Source: Chromobacterium subtsugae (GTDB lineage Bacteria > Pseudomonadota > Gammaproteobacteria > Burkholderiales > Chromobacteriaceae). Taken from it: 64,000 nucleotides of DNA. Numbering within the stretch: the stretch's first letter is position 1; each line of letters starts with the position of its first letter. Location of the stretch: assembly GCF_001676875.1 (NCBI RefSeq), contig NZ_JYKA01000001.1:186001-250000 (forward strand). Direction: 5' to 3'. The notes under the pieces were generated by a model that ran no database searches, was not told the origin of the DNA, and worked only from the letters and a program-made list of their open reading frames with translations. The position numbers and the translations under genes are program-made. This document shows, piece after piece, positions 53,158-62,123 of the stretch.

Positions 53158-54858
53158 ATGCCAACCCCCCGCCTTCTGCAGCAATACCGCCGCCTGCACC
53201 AGCACTTCGGCGGCCAGGACGCCGCCGCCTCGCTGCAACAGCTGGCGGACATCCTGCCCTGCACCCGTCGCCATATGCGCAGCCTGCTGGCGCAAATGCA
53301 GCAGCTGGGCTGGCTGGACTGGCAGTCGCGCGCCGGCCGCGGCCAGCGCTCGCTGCTGCGCTTCGCGCAAAGCCTGGAGCAATTGCGGCAAAACCAAGCG
53401 GCGCAGCTGTTGGAGCAAGGGCGCGTGGAACAGGCCGCGGCGCTGCTGGGCGGCGATCCCCGGCAATTGGCGCCCATTCTGCTGGCCAGGCTGGGCCGGC
53501 GCTGGAGCCAGGACCGCCAGGTGCTGGGCGTGCCCTATTACCGGCCGATGCCCAATCTGTATCCGGGCACGCCGCTGCGGCGCTCCGAACGCCACCTGGT
53601 AAGCCAGATCTTCAACGGCCTGACACGGATAAACGAGGAAAAAGGGGAAGTAGAAGGCGACTTGGCGCATCATTGGCAACAGCATGGCGACGCCGAGTGG
53701 CATTTCCACCTGCGCCCGGCGGTGCGCTGGCACGATGGCCGCGAACTGACGCAGGACGACATCGCCGCCACCTTGCAACGGCTGCGGCGCTGGCCGCTGT
53801 TTTCCCATTTGCGCGGCATCCGCCGCCTGGCGCCGCACAGCCTGGCGCTGGAGCTGGAGCGGCCCGATCGCTGGCTGCCCTGGCTGCTGGCCGACAGCGC
53901 GGCGCTGATCCTGCCGGCCGATCATGACAAGCACCCCGGCTTCGCCTCGCACCCGGTGGGCACCGGCCCCTACCGCGTCGCGGCCAACGACGCGCACCGG
54001 CTGTCGCTGCAGGCCTTCGACGACTACTTCGGCTACCGCGCGCTGCTGGATCAGGTGGATATCTGGATGATGCCCAAGCTGGGCGACGAACTGGAGCCCG
54101 GCGGGCCCGGCCTTTGCGATTTGACGGTGGAAATCAATCCGCAGCCCGTCCGTCCGCAAACCGAGATGTCGCTGGAGGCCGGCGTCTATTTCCTGCTGTG
54201 CGACGGCCGCGCGCCGGCCATGCGCGACAGCCAGGCCCGCCAGTGGCTGGCCCACGTGCTGGCGCCGCTGGCCATCATGCAACAAACCGCGCCAGCGGTC
54301 CGACAATATTGGGTGGCCGCCTCCGGCCTGCTGCCGCGCTGGCATCATGCCAAACCTGCAGCCGCGCCGACCCGGACGCCGTTTTCCCGGCTGCGGCTGG
54401 CTTTTTATGAACAGCACCCGGAATACCAGTTGATCGCCGACGCCATCGCGCGCTGCCTGCGTCCCTTCGGCGTGGAGCTGGAATGCCGAAAATACAGCTA
54501 TGGCGACTGGGAGCAGGGCCGCGGCGAAGCCGAACTATGGCTGGGTTCGGTCAACTTCACCCGCGCCACCGACTACGCCATTCCCGCCTGGCTGCTGGGC
54601 ACCCCGCTGCTGCGCGGCTGCCTGGCGCCCGAACTGCCGCTGGACGGCTGGCTGGACGGCTGGCGCCAAGGAAGCGAAAACGCCCAGGGCCTGGCCGCCG
54701 CGGTGGTGCAAACGCATTGGCTGCTGCCGCTGTTCCACAACTGGCTGAGGCTGAACGGCCCTGGCCAGATAGAAGATTTCCGCCTCAACAGCCTGGGCTG
54801 GTTCGATTTCAAATCCGCCTGGCTGCGCCCCGAAGACATGTCCGCCGCGCCGAAATGA
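53158..54858 (+). CDS. SgrR-type transcriptional regulator
   Basis: The 566-residue protein has an N-terminal SgrR winged helix (LLQQYRRLHQHFGGQDAAASLQQLADILPCTRRHMRSLLAQM in outline, residues 6-48) followed by a cytoplasmic peptide-binding-protein-like domain (SBP_bac_5, about 155-470: RSERHLVSQIFNGLTRI, VRWHDGRELTQDDIAATLQRL, HPVGTGPYRV). SgrR in E. coli senses sugar-phosphate stress and activates sgrS. No sgrS-like RNA is evident in the 88-bp upstream region. The start has a weak ribosome site. Confidence 0.82.
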   Translation: MPTPRLLQQYRRLHQHFGGQDAAASLQQLADILPCTRRHMRSLLAQMQQLGWLDWQSRAGRGQRSLLRFAQSLEQLRQNQAAQLLEQGRVEQAAALLGGDPRQLAPILLARLGRRWSQDRQVLGVPYYRPMPNLYPGTPLRRSERHLVSQIFNGLTRINEEKGEVEGDLAHHWQQHGDAEWHFHLRPAVRWHDGRELTQDDIAATLQRLRRWPLFSHLRGIRRLAPHSLALELERPDRWLPWLLADSAALILPADHDKHPGFASHPVGTGPYRVAANDAHRLSLQAFDDYFGYRALLDQVDIWMMPKLGDELEPGGPGLCDLTVEINPQPVRPQTEMSLEAGVYFLLCDGRAPAMRDSQARQWLAHVLAPLAIMQQTAPAVRQYWVAASGLLPRWHHAKPAAAPTRTPFSRLRLAFYEQHPEYQLIADAIARCLRPFGVELECRKYSYGDWEQGRGEAELWLGSVNFTRATDYAIPAWLLGTPLLRGCLAPELPLDGWLDGWRQGSENAQGLAAAVVQTHWLLPLFHNWLRLNGPGQIEDFRLNSLGWFDFKSAWLRPEDMSAAPK

Positions 54859-54868
54859 GACCGACGGC

Positions 54869-55477
54869 TCAGCGGCCGGGCAACTGGTAAATCCGCAGGC
54901 CGGCCAGCGCCGCCGGGTTGACCGACACCACCGCGCCGGTGCGGTAGTCGACGATCAGCGGATGGCGCGCCGGATCGCACGGCGTCGCCTCCCAGCCGTC
55001 GCGGTCGCCGCCGGCGATATTCACCGAGGTCGGACCCACGCCTTCCGGCTTTTGATCCAGATTGCTCAGTTTGAGCGCATTGGCGAGGTCGCCCGACAGA
55101 AACAGCGGCCGGATGTCCGCCGGCGCATTGCGCACGCACAGGAATGACTGGTAGTAGCGCACCTTGCGATCCTGGATAGGATAAAAATTCTTGTCGTAGA
55201 TCGCCTCGTTCACAACAAAAGCCACGTCGCGAGCCGCGCCGCTGGCCCCGGCGGCATTGACGATGAACTTCTGCCCGGGAGAAACGCAGGCGAGACGCTG
55301 GTCCAGCCAGATATCGTCCATCTCCCGCGCCTGGCACTTCAACTCCCCGCGGTACGGCTGCAGCGGCTCGGCGGCATGCGCGCCGCCATGCGGGAGAATG
55401 GCCAGCGCCAGCCCCGACAATGCCGCCAGCCAAGGCCGGCGCGCGATTCGACTCATTTGCGAATTGTTTGAAACCAT
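54869..55477 (-). CDS. Hypothetical secreted protein
   Basis: The 202-residue precursor has a signal peptide (RPWLAALSGLALAILPHGGAHAAEP). The mature part has four Cys (LKCQARE, RLACVSPG, SFLCVRN, ATPCDPA), with patterns such as FIVNAAGASGAARDVAFVVNEAIYD and a C-terminal DYRTGAVVSVNPAALAGLRIYQLPGR. These may form two disulfides. An alternative ATG lies seven codons in (55456). I recognise no family. It is tail-to-tail with sgrR. Confidence 0.65.
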   Translation of the reverse strand: MVSNNSQMSRIARRPWLAALSGLALAILPHGGAHAAEPLQPYRGELKCQAREMDDIWLDQRLACVSPGQKFIVNAAGASGAARDVAFVVNEAIYDKNFYPIQDRKVRYYQSFLCVRNAPADIRPLFLSGDLANALKLSNLDQKPEGVGPTSVNIAGGDRDGWEATPCDPARHPLIVDYRTGAVVSVNPAALAGLRIYQLPGR

Positions 55478-56020
55478 CTCGTCCGTTTCCTGAAACCCGT
55501 CTCCCCGCTGGCCGCCGCGACGCCATCGCCGCGGCGATTTTGATCACCCGCTATCCTCAAATGCCGCTTTCTAGTTTTCGCTCCGCCATGCCACGCCAAC
55601 GAGCCGGCTGGCGGATGCGCTAGCATAAGCCTGAAAAAACACAATGTCATCAATGGCGCGCTGGTAAAAATATGGCTAAGCCCCGGCTGCGGCGACTTTA
55701 CGCGGCGGCTGCGATCGGCGACTATCGGCCCCGCCCCGACACCAGCACCCGCCGCAAGAGCAAACCCGCACTCTCCGCGCCGCGCCCCTGGCCGCCGCAG
55801 ACGGAAATCGCGCACCCCGCCGCCGGCCGGCCCCGCTGCCCCAGGCGCATTTCACCGCGCCACAGCATGCCTTTGGGATAAACTTGCCGGCGCATGCGAA
55901 AGCAATCGCCAGCGCCATCGCGGCCCGCCAAGTCCATTTCGTATCAATCACTTAGGATTTTCGCGCCGCAAGCCTTTGCCGCCACCCCTGCCGTCCGGGC
56001 TTTTGTTGCGCCGCAAAACC
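55478..56020. other. Intergenic stretch with no supported gene
   Basis: ORFs of 69-91 codons occur on both strands (55672-55881 plus, 55676-55951 minus), but they are dominated by Arg/Gly/Ala shadow codons and have no ribosome sites or family motifs. The region contains the hydrophobic-looking start of 55951 (WTWRAAMALAIAFACAGKF) that could be a decayed signal peptide. Nothing firmer can be said. Confidence 0.4.
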
Positions 56021-56049
56021 TTGCCAACCCCGGCGAAACCCGCTAAATT
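56021..56049 (+). promoter_or_regulatory. tRNA-Gly promoter
   Basis: TTGCCA (56021-56026) and TAAATT (56044-56049) are separated by 17 bp. A GC-rich discriminator (CGGGGGC) follows, as in stringently controlled stable RNA promoters. The tRNA starts 20 bp later. Confidence 0.6.
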
Positions 56050-56069
56050 CGGGGGCTCTAGCGAAGCGC

Positions 56070-56143
56070 GCGGGTGTAGCTCAATGGTAGAGCAGAAGCT
56101 TCCCAAGCTTACGACGAGGGTTCGATTCCCTTCACCCGCTCCA
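56070..56143 (+). tRNA. tRNA-Gly (anticodon CCC)
   Basis: The 74-nt sequence folds as a standard cloverleaf: acceptor GCGGGTG/CACCCGC, D arm GCTC/GAGC, anticodon loop TTCCCAA giving anticodon CCC, T arm GAGGG/CCCTT with TTCGATT, and encoded discriminator plus CCA. The top pair of the anticodon stem is G-A rather than a Watson-Crick pair. It reads GGG glycine codons. Confidence 0.95.
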
Positions 56144-56202
56144 CAGGCTTCCGACTACCCGTCTCCAAATACTCCATGCATAGCCTCTCCGAGCGATCTC
56201 CT

Positions 56203-58353
56203 ATGAAATTGAACTCAGGCCGGCTGTGGCTAAGAATCGCGACTTACGGCTCGCTGGCCGTGGTTTTGCTGCTGGTATTGATCCGCGCATTGATCTACTG
56301 GCAATTCGACGAAGCCGCCGTGCGCGGCGCGCTGACCCACGCCCTGAACGACACAGGCCGCGCCGTCCATATCGATGGCCGCATCACTCCCTCCGTTTTC
56401 CCCTATCCCGGCATAGACATAGAAAAAGTCAGCATCAGCGAACCCGGCAAGCCCGCCGTTTTCGCCCGGGTGGAACTATTGCGCGTGTCGCTGGCCTGGA
56501 TGCCGCTGCTGTTCGGCAACCGCGAAATCAAGGCGGTGGAGCTATACGGCCCCAGCGCCAGCATCACGCGCGGGCTGGACGGCCAACTGAATATTTCCGA
56601 CCTGTTCCAGCGCCGCAGCCCAGGCGCCTACAGCATCAAGCTGGACCAGTTGCGCATCCGCGAAGGCACGCTGCTGCTGTCCGACCAGCCCACCCACACC
56701 GACAAGCGCCTGTCCAGCATCAGCCTGGACGCCGACGATCTGCGCAGCACCGCCAGCGTCAGCGCCGGCGCCATTCTCGACGACGACAAGCGCCCGGTGC
56801 GGCTGGCGCTGAACACGCCGCTGGCCATCCAGGACGACCAGGTCAGCCTGCCGCAGCTGGAGGCGGTGGCGATCAGCAACATCCAGGGCCTGGGCGAGAC
56901 CAAGCTCAGCGTCACCGGCCAGTACAAGCTCAACTTCGCCTCGCTGCAGGCCACCGGCAGCGACGTCACCGTGTCGTTCAGCAGCGACAGGCCCAGCAGC
57001 GAAGTGAAGCTCGCGCTGCCGCAGATCAACGCCAGCCTGCACGAGCTGGCCATGCCCTCCGGCAGCCTGAGCGCCAAGTTGATCTACGCCCGCAGCCAGT
57101 ACCAGCTGCAGGCGCAGTTGGAAAACCTCAAGCTGAGCGAGGGCGGCCTGTACGCCGACAAGCTGGACGGCGAATTCAACTGGCTGGCCGGCAGCACCAA
57201 GGTCAACGTCAAGCTCAACGCGCCGTTCTCGCTGGCCGGCATGAACCAGCTGCTGATGCAGCCATTGAAGCTGACCAGCACCATCGCCACCCCGGCGCTG
57301 CCGCGCGGCAAGCTGGTCACCAGCATGGAAGGCTCGCTGGACGGCGACATCGACGAGCCGCGCTTCAATCTGCGCGTGGCCGGCAAGCTGGACGGCTCCG
57401 ACGTGTCGGCCACCCTCAGCCAATACGGCCTGATCAAACCGCGCCACGAGGCCACGCTGACCATAGGCAAGCTCGACCTCAACCGCTACCTGCCGGAAAG
57501 CCAGGGCGACCCGGTGGCCATCTTCCAGAACACCAACGAGATTCCGCTCGATTGGCTGGATTTCTTCGACCTCAACGGCAAGGTGGCGATAGGCGAGCTG
57601 GCGATGGGCCGCTTCCGCATCAACCACATCAGCAGCAACGTCCGCATCAATCCGCGCGCGCTGGAGCTGGACCAGATGTCGGCCGACATCTACGACGGCC
57701 GCCTGCAGGGCGACGCCTCGCTCAGCCGCCGCGACGTGCCGCGCCTGCAGGTCAAGCAGACGCTGCAGGGGATGAAGATCCGCCCGCTGCTGGTGGACCT
57801 GTTCAATTTCGGCCGGCTGGACGGCAAGGGCAACGGCAAGATAGACATCAGCGCCGACGGCAAATCCTTCGCCGACCTGCGCAACACCCTCAGCGGCGAC
57901 GCCGCCTTCAGCCTGAACAACGGCGCGCTCACCGGCATCGACCTGGTGGCGGCGCTGAAGAACCTGCCGGCGGAGCTGAAGGAATGGAACAGCGCCGCGC
58001 AGAACGACCAGAAGACCACCTTCTCCACGCTGTCGACCAGCTTCAAGCTGGACAAGGGCATCGCCCGCAACCAGGACCTGAAGCTGGCCTCGCAGCTGGT
58101 GAACGTGAACGGCGGTGGCAAGATAGACCTGAAACAGAGCATCGTCGACTACACGATGGACGTGCAGGCCAATCCGCAGGAGTTTGCCCAGCTCAAGGGC
58201 GTCAACGTGCCGCTGAAGATCACCGGCCCGATCAACGCGCCGGTGTACGCGCTGGATTTCAACGCGATGGTGAAGGGCAAGAAGACCGAGGGCGAGAAAA
58301 AGCAGGCGCTGAAGCAGCAACTGCAGAAGCAGATCACCACCATTCTGCCCTGA
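56203..58353 (+). CDS. AsmA family protein
   Basis: The 716-residue protein is anchored by one N-terminal helix (IATYGSLAVVLLLVLIRALIYW) with the rest in the periplasm. The AsmA N-terminal domain (RAVHIDGRITPSVFPYPGIDIEKVSISEP, KAVELYGPSASI) is followed by repeating groove strands and the C-terminal AsmA_2 region (IDISADGKSFADLRNTLSGDAAFSLNNGALTGIDLVAALKNL in outline). Bridge-like AsmA proteins are linked to lipid flow between membranes. ATG at 56203 is preferred over one nine codons upstream. It is followed by a terminator. Confidence 0.88.
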   Translation: MKLNSGRLWLRIATYGSLAVVLLLVLIRALIYWQFDEAAVRGALTHALNDTGRAVHIDGRITPSVFPYPGIDIEKVSISEPGKPAVFARVELLRVSLAWMPLLFGNREIKAVELYGPSASITRGLDGQLNISDLFQRRSPGAYSIKLDQLRIREGTLLLSDQPTHTDKRLSSISLDADDLRSTASVSAGAILDDDKRPVRLALNTPLAIQDDQVSLPQLEAVAISNIQGLGETKLSVTGQYKLNFASLQATGSDVTVSFSSDRPSSEVKLALPQINASLHELAMPSGSLSAKLIYARSQYQLQAQLENLKLSEGGLYADKLDGEFNWLAGSTKVNVKLNAPFSLAGMNQLLMQPLKLTSTIATPALPRGKLVTSMEGSLDGDIDEPRFNLRVAGKLDGSDVSATLSQYGLIKPRHEATLTIGKLDLNRYLPESQGDPVAIFQNTNEIPLDWLDFFDLNGKVAIGELAMGRFRINHISSNVRINPRALELDQMSADIYDGRLQGDASLSRRDVPRLQVKQTLQGMKIRPLLVDLFNFGRLDGKGNGKIDISADGKSFADLRNTLSGDAAFSLNNGALTGIDLVAALKNLPAELKEWNSAAQNDQKTTFSTLSTSFKLDKGIARNQDLKLASQLVNVNGGGKIDLKQSIVDYTMDVQANPQEFAQLKGVNVPLKITGPINAPVYALDFNAMVKGKKTEGEKKQALKQQLQKQITTILP

Positions 58354-58372
58354 GCGCCAGACGGCGCCAAAG

Positions 58373-58398
58373 AAAAGCCCCGGCTTGCCGGGGCTTTT
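58373..58398. terminator. Terminator between AsmA and the antiporter
   Basis: AAAAGCCCCGGC and GCCGGGGCTTTT pair over 12 positions around TT, with T tracts in both directions. It lies between two convergent stops. Confidence 0.88.
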
Positions 58399-60447
58399 TC
58401 ATGCCACGCTCAATCGCCCTGCAGAATCCTCGACTCCGCCAGCGCCAGTTGCTCCGGCGTGCCCAGCAGCACCAGCACATCGTCGGCGCCGATCTCGAAG
58501 CTGGCGTCGAAGTCGGTGCGGCGCACCCGATGGCGGCGGATGGCCTTCACCTCCACTCCCAGCGCCTCCAGCTTCAGCGCGCCCAGCGGATGGCCGATGG
58601 CGGCGGATGGCCTTCACCTCCACTCCCAGCGCCTCCAGCTTCAGCGCGCCCAGCGGATGGCCGATGGCGGCGGCGCCGCCGCACACCTGGATGCTGAGCA
58701 AGCGCGGCACCAGCGCCTCGTCCAGGCTTTCCACCTCGTCGCTGCTGCCGCGGAAAAAGCCGCGGAACAGATCGTAGCGCTCCTCGCGCACCGCGCGGAT
58801 GCGCCGCAGCACGCGGCTGGGCGGCACGCCGGCCTCCATCAGCGCCTGCGAGGCCAGCATCAGGCTGCCCTCCATCACCTCGGCCACCACCTCGTCGGCG
58901 CCGGCCTGGCGCAGCACATCCATCTCGCTGTCGTCTATGGTGCGGACGATCACCGGCAATTCCGGCCTCACCTCTCGCACCGCGTGCAGAATGCGCAGCG
59001 CCGCATGGGTGTCGGCGAAGGTCACCACCACCACCCGCGCCCGCATCAGGCCGGCGGCGATCAGCACCTCTTTCTTGCCGGCGTCGCCAAACACCACCGG
59101 ATCGCCGGCCTCGCCGGCCTCGCGCACCCGCTCCGGATCCATGTCCAGCGCGAACATATTGATGCTCTCCGCCTCCAGCAGCCGCGCCAGCGCCTGGCCG
59201 CTGCGGCCGTAGCCGCAGATCAGCACGTGCTCGCTCTTGCTCATGCTCGCCACCAGCATCTGGTGCAGATCCAGCGACTGCAGCATCCAGTCCTGCTTCA
59301 CCAGCCGCCGGGTGATGCGCTCGCCGTGCATGATCAAGAAAGGCGCGATCAACATGGAGATCAGGATGGCGGCGATGGCCGCCTGGGCCATCGGCGTGGC
59401 CACCAGCTGCAGGTCCATCGCCAGCGCCAGCAGCACGAAACCGAACTCGCCGCCCTGCGCCAGCGCCAGCGCCGAACGCATCGCATCATTGGCGCGGTGG
59501 CCGAACAAGCGGCCCAGGCCGAACACCACCGCCAGCTTCAGCGGCAGCAGCAGCGCCAGCAGCATCAGCACTTCGCCGAAGCGGTTGAACAGCACCGACA
59601 GCTCCAGCCGCATGCCCACGGTGATGAAGAAGAAGCCCAGCAGGATGTCGCGGAACGGCTTGATGTCCTCCTCCACCTGATAGCGGTATTCGGTTTCCGA
59701 GATCAGCATGCCGGCGACGAAGGCGCCCAGCGCCAGGCTGAGGCCGGACAGCTCGGTCAGCCAGGCCACGCCCAGCGTCACCAGCAGCACGTTGATCATG
59801 AACAATTCGCCGGAGCGCTGGCGCGCCACCAGATGGAACCACGGCCGCAGCAGCCGCTGGCCGAAAAACAGCAGCAGCGCCAGCACCAGCGCCACCTTCA
59901 ATGCCGCCTTGCCCAGATCCAGCCACAAGGTCTCGCTATGGCCGGCGAAGGCGGGCAGCAGAATCAGCAAGGGCACCACGGCGATGTCCTGGAACAGCAG
60001 CACCCCTATCGCCAGCTGGCCGTGCGGCTGGTTCAACTCCAGCCGCTCGGTCAATAGCTTGCTGACGATGGCGGTGGACGACATCGCCAGCGCGCCGCCC
60101 AGCGCGAAACCAGTCAGCGGGCTGCCGGTCAGATAGGCGATGGCCGCGGCCACCAGCAGCATGGTCACAGCCACTTGGGCGAAACCGACGCCGAACACCA
60201 GCTGCCGCATCGCCTTCAGCCTGGGCAGCGAAAATTCCAGGCCGATGGTGAACATCATGAACACGATGCCGATCTCGCCCAGAAAGGCGGTTTCCTTGCC
60301 TTGCGGTATCAGGCTGGCCACGCCTGGTCCGGCCAGGAAGCCCACTACCAGGTAACCCAGCATCGGCGGGACTTTCAGGCTGCGGCACAGGGTTACCGCC
60401 AACACTGCGGCCAACAGGACGATAACGATGGGGGCCATGGAATGCAT
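58399..60447 (-). CDS. KefB-type monovalent cation:proton antiporter, C-terminus frameshifted
   Basis: The protein is a CPA2 antiporter: about 13 helices (residues 1-385; LGYLVVGFLAGPGVASLIP, FLGEIGIVFMMFTIGLEFSL, GALAMSSTAIVSKLLTERLEL), a TrkA-N/RCK domain (HVLICGYGRSGQALARLLEAE, about 405-520) and a TrkA-C domain (about 575 on). The last intact stretch is LEALGVEVKAIRRHR. After it a 67-bp duplication shifts the frame and a 64-residue Gly/Arg-rich tail follows to the stop at 58399. Removing the duplication restores 38 residues beginning VRRTDFDASFEIGADDVLVLL and a stop at 58410, giving 656 aa instead of 682. The start at 60447 is the best of two nearby ATGs. Confidence 0.85.
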   Translation of the reverse strand: MHSMAPIVIVLLAAVLAVTLCRSLKVPPMLGYLVVGFLAGPGVASLIPQGKETAFLGEIGIVFMMFTIGLEFSLPRLKAMRQLVFGVGFAQVAVTMLLVAAAIAYLTGSPLTGFALGGALAMSSTAIVSKLLTERLELNQPHGQLAIGVLLFQDIAVVPLLILLPAFAGHSETLWLDLGKAALKVALVLALLLFFGQRLLRPWFHLVARQRSGELFMINVLLVTLGVAWLTELSGLSLALGAFVAGMLISETEYRYQVEEDIKPFRDILLGFFFITVGMRLELSVLFNRFGEVLMLLALLLPLKLAVVFGLGRLFGHRANDAMRSALALAQGGEFGFVLLALAMDLQLVATPMAQAAIAAILISMLIAPFLIMHGERITRRLVKQDWMLQSLDLHQMLVASMSKSEHVLICGYGRSGQALARLLEAESINMFALDMDPERVREAGEAGDPVVFGDAGKKEVLIAAGLMRARVVVVTFADTHAALRILHAVREVRPELPVIVRTIDDSEMDVLRQAGADEVVAEVMEGSLMLASQALMEAGVPPSRVLRRIRAVREERYDLFRGFFRGSSDEVESLDEALVPRLLSIQVCGGAAAIGHPLGALKLEALGVEVKAIRRHRPSAGRAEAGGAGSGGEGHPPPSGAPHRLRRQLRDRRRRCAGAAGHAGATGAGGVEDSAGRLSVA
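58527..58673. repeat. 67-bp tandem duplication in the antiporter gene
   Basis: Positions 58527-58606 and 58594-58673 are identical, giving two copies with period 67 bp. The word CCGATGGCGGCGG occurs three times (58527, 58594, 58661), so the duplication probably arose between 13-bp direct repeats. As 67 is not a multiple of three, it shifts the frame of the antiporter gene. Confidence 0.95.
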
Positions 60448-60557
60448 CGGCGGCTGGGTCTCCCGGGAATGGACATCAGATGGACGGAAAGCGGGGAAAA
60501 TGCGACGGCCAAGCAAAAGTTGCACCAGCTCGCGCGTCAATCGATTATAACCTTTGA

Positions 60558-60563
60558 TATACT
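60558..60563 (+). promoter_or_regulatory. Possible -10 element for kdsD
   Basis: TATACT ends 8 bp before the ATG at 60572, with no ribosome site between. If used, transcription would begin at or next to the start codon. The -35 region is poor. An upstream promoter is equally possible. Confidence 0.35.
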
Positions 60564-60571
60564 TTTGCCTT

Positions 60572-61552
60572 ATGGAAAAAACACACTCCACCAGCCGCCT
60601 GGAGATGGCGCGCGAGGTTCTGCAAACCGAAGCCGCCGCGCTCGTCACCCTGGCCGAACGCCTGAACGGCGATTTCCTGGCCGCGGTCGACGCCATCCTG
60701 GCCTGCCCGGGCCGCGTCATCGTCACCGGCATGGGCAAGTCCGGCCATGTGGGCCGCAAGATCGCCGCCACGCTGGCCAGCACCGGCACGCCGGCCTTCT
60801 TCGTCCATCCGGCCGAGGCCGCGCACGGCGATCTGGGCATGATCACCGGCGACGACATCGTGATCGCGCTGTCGAACTCCGGCGAATCCGGCGAAGTGGT
60901 GTCGCTGCTGCCGGCGCTGAAGCTGAAAGGCAGCCGGCTGATCGCCATCACCGGCCGATCGGAGTCGTCGCTGTCCCAGGCCGCCGACATCCTGCTGCAC
61001 ACCCATGTCGAGCGCGAGGCCTGCCCGCTGAACCTGGCGCCGACCACCAGCACCACGGTACAGATCGCCTTGGGCGACGCGCTGGCCGTCACGCTGATGG
61101 AGGTCCGCGGCTTCAGCCAAAGCGACTTCGCCTTGTCCCACCCCGGCGGCAGCCTGGGCCGGCGCCTGCTGGTGCACGTCGCCGACCTGATGCACAGCGG
61201 CGACGCCCTGCCCCGCGTGGCGCCCGGCACGCTGCTGAAGGACGCGCTGCTGGAAATGTCGCAGAAGCGGCTGGGGATGGTCACCGTCTGCGACGCCGAC
61301 GACACCCTGCGCGGCATCTACACCGACGGCGACCTGCGCCGCACGCTGGAGCGCTCGGCCGACGTCTACAGCCTGAAGATAGACGAGGTGATGGGCCGCT
61401 CGCCGCGCACCATCCAGGCCGGCAAGCTGGCCGCCGAGGCCGGCTTCGTGATGAAGCAGAACCAGATCACCAGCCTGGTGGTGGTGGACGCCGCAGGCAA
61501 GCTCAGCGGGGTGCTGCACATGCACGACCTGCTGCAGGCCGGCGTATTTTGA
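60572..61552 (+). CDS. kdsD: Arabinose-5-phosphate isomerase
   Basis: KdsD converts ribulose 5-phosphate to arabinose 5-phosphate, the first step to Kdo of LPS. It is 326 residues. The SIS domain shows VIVTGMGKSGHVGRKIAATLASTGTPAFFVHPAEAAHGDLGM in outline (residues 50-90) and the SNSGESGEV motif. Two CBS domains follow (about 205-325; MGRSPRTIQAGKLAAEAGFVMKQNQITSLVVVD is part of the second). A longer TTG-start frame is not needed. It is first of a conserved kdsD-kdsC-lptC-lptA-lptB block. Confidence 0.95.
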   Translation: MEKTHSTSRLEMAREVLQTEAAALVTLAERLNGDFLAAVDAILACPGRVIVTGMGKSGHVGRKIAATLASTGTPAFFVHPAEAAHGDLGMITGDDIVIALSNSGESGEVVSLLPALKLKGSRLIAITGRSESSLSQAADILLHTHVEREACPLNLAPTTSTTVQIALGDALAVTLMEVRGFSQSDFALSHPGGSLGRRLLVHVADLMHSGDALPRVAPGTLLKDALLEMSQKRLGMVTVCDADDTLRGIYTDGDLRRTLERSADVYSLKIDEVMGRSPRTIQAGKLAAEAGFVMKQNQITSLVVVDAAGKLSGVLHMHDLLQAGVF

Positions 61553-61598
61553 TTCCGCCGCGCCGCCCGATCCGGCGGCCGGCAGCAAGGACCAAGCA

Positions 61599-62123
61599 AT
61601 GCGAATGATTTCCGAGCAGGCCCGCAAGGTGAAACTGCTGATCATGGATGTGGACGGCGTGATGACCGACGGCCGCATCTACTACAACGCCCAGGGCGAA
61701 GAGAGCAAATCGTTCTACGTGCAGGACGGCCTGGGGCTGCGCCTGCTGCAGAGCACCGGCGTGCAGCTGGCCATCATTTCCGGCCGCGCCGACCGCTGCG
61801 TCGAGCACCGCGCCCGCGCACTGAAGATCGACCACTACTACGGCGGCGTCCACGACAAGGGCGAAGCGCTGGCCGACCTCTTGCAAAAAACCGGCTTTAG
61901 CGCCGACGAGTGCGCGTTCATCGGCGACGATCTGATCGACCTGCCCATCCTCACCCGCGTCGGCCTGGCCGTCGCCGTGCCGGAAGCGCCGCCGCAAGTG
62001 CGCCAGCACTGCCATTACGTGACCGGCAACCCGGGCGGCCACGGCGCGGTGCGCGAACTGGCGGAATTGATCATGCAGGCGCAGGGCAGTTTCGACGCCG
62101 TGGTCGCCAGGTACTTGGCATGA
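61599..62123 (+). CDS. kdsC: 3-deoxy-D-manno-octulosonate 8-phosphate phosphatase
   Basis: KdsC removes phosphate from Kdo 8-phosphate. It is a 174-residue HAD phosphatase without cap domain. Motif I is LLIMDVDGVMTDGRIYY (nucleophile and acid Asp), motif II LAIISGRAD, motif III KGEAL, and motif IV FIGDDLIDLPIL. AAGGA lies upstream of the ATG. It overlaps lptC by 4 bp. Confidence 0.95.
   Translation: MRMISEQARKVKLLIMDVDGVMTDGRIYYNAQGEESKSFYVQDGLGLRLLQSTGVQLAIISGRADRCVEHRARALKIDHYYGGVHDKGEALADLLQKTGFSADECAFIGDDLIDLPILTRVGLAVAVPEAPPQVRQHCHYVTGNPGGHGAVRELAELIMQAQGSFDAVVARYLA

Noticed and set aside
55672-55951. Overlapping 69-91 codon ORFs on both strands before the tRNA
   Set aside because: They have Arg/Gly/Ala-rich shadow composition, no ribosome sites and no family motifs.
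60448-61317. 290-codon upstream extension of the antiporter frame
   Set aside because: It is antisense to kdsD, which is unmistakable, and the antiporter's first membrane helix begins right after the ATG at 60447.
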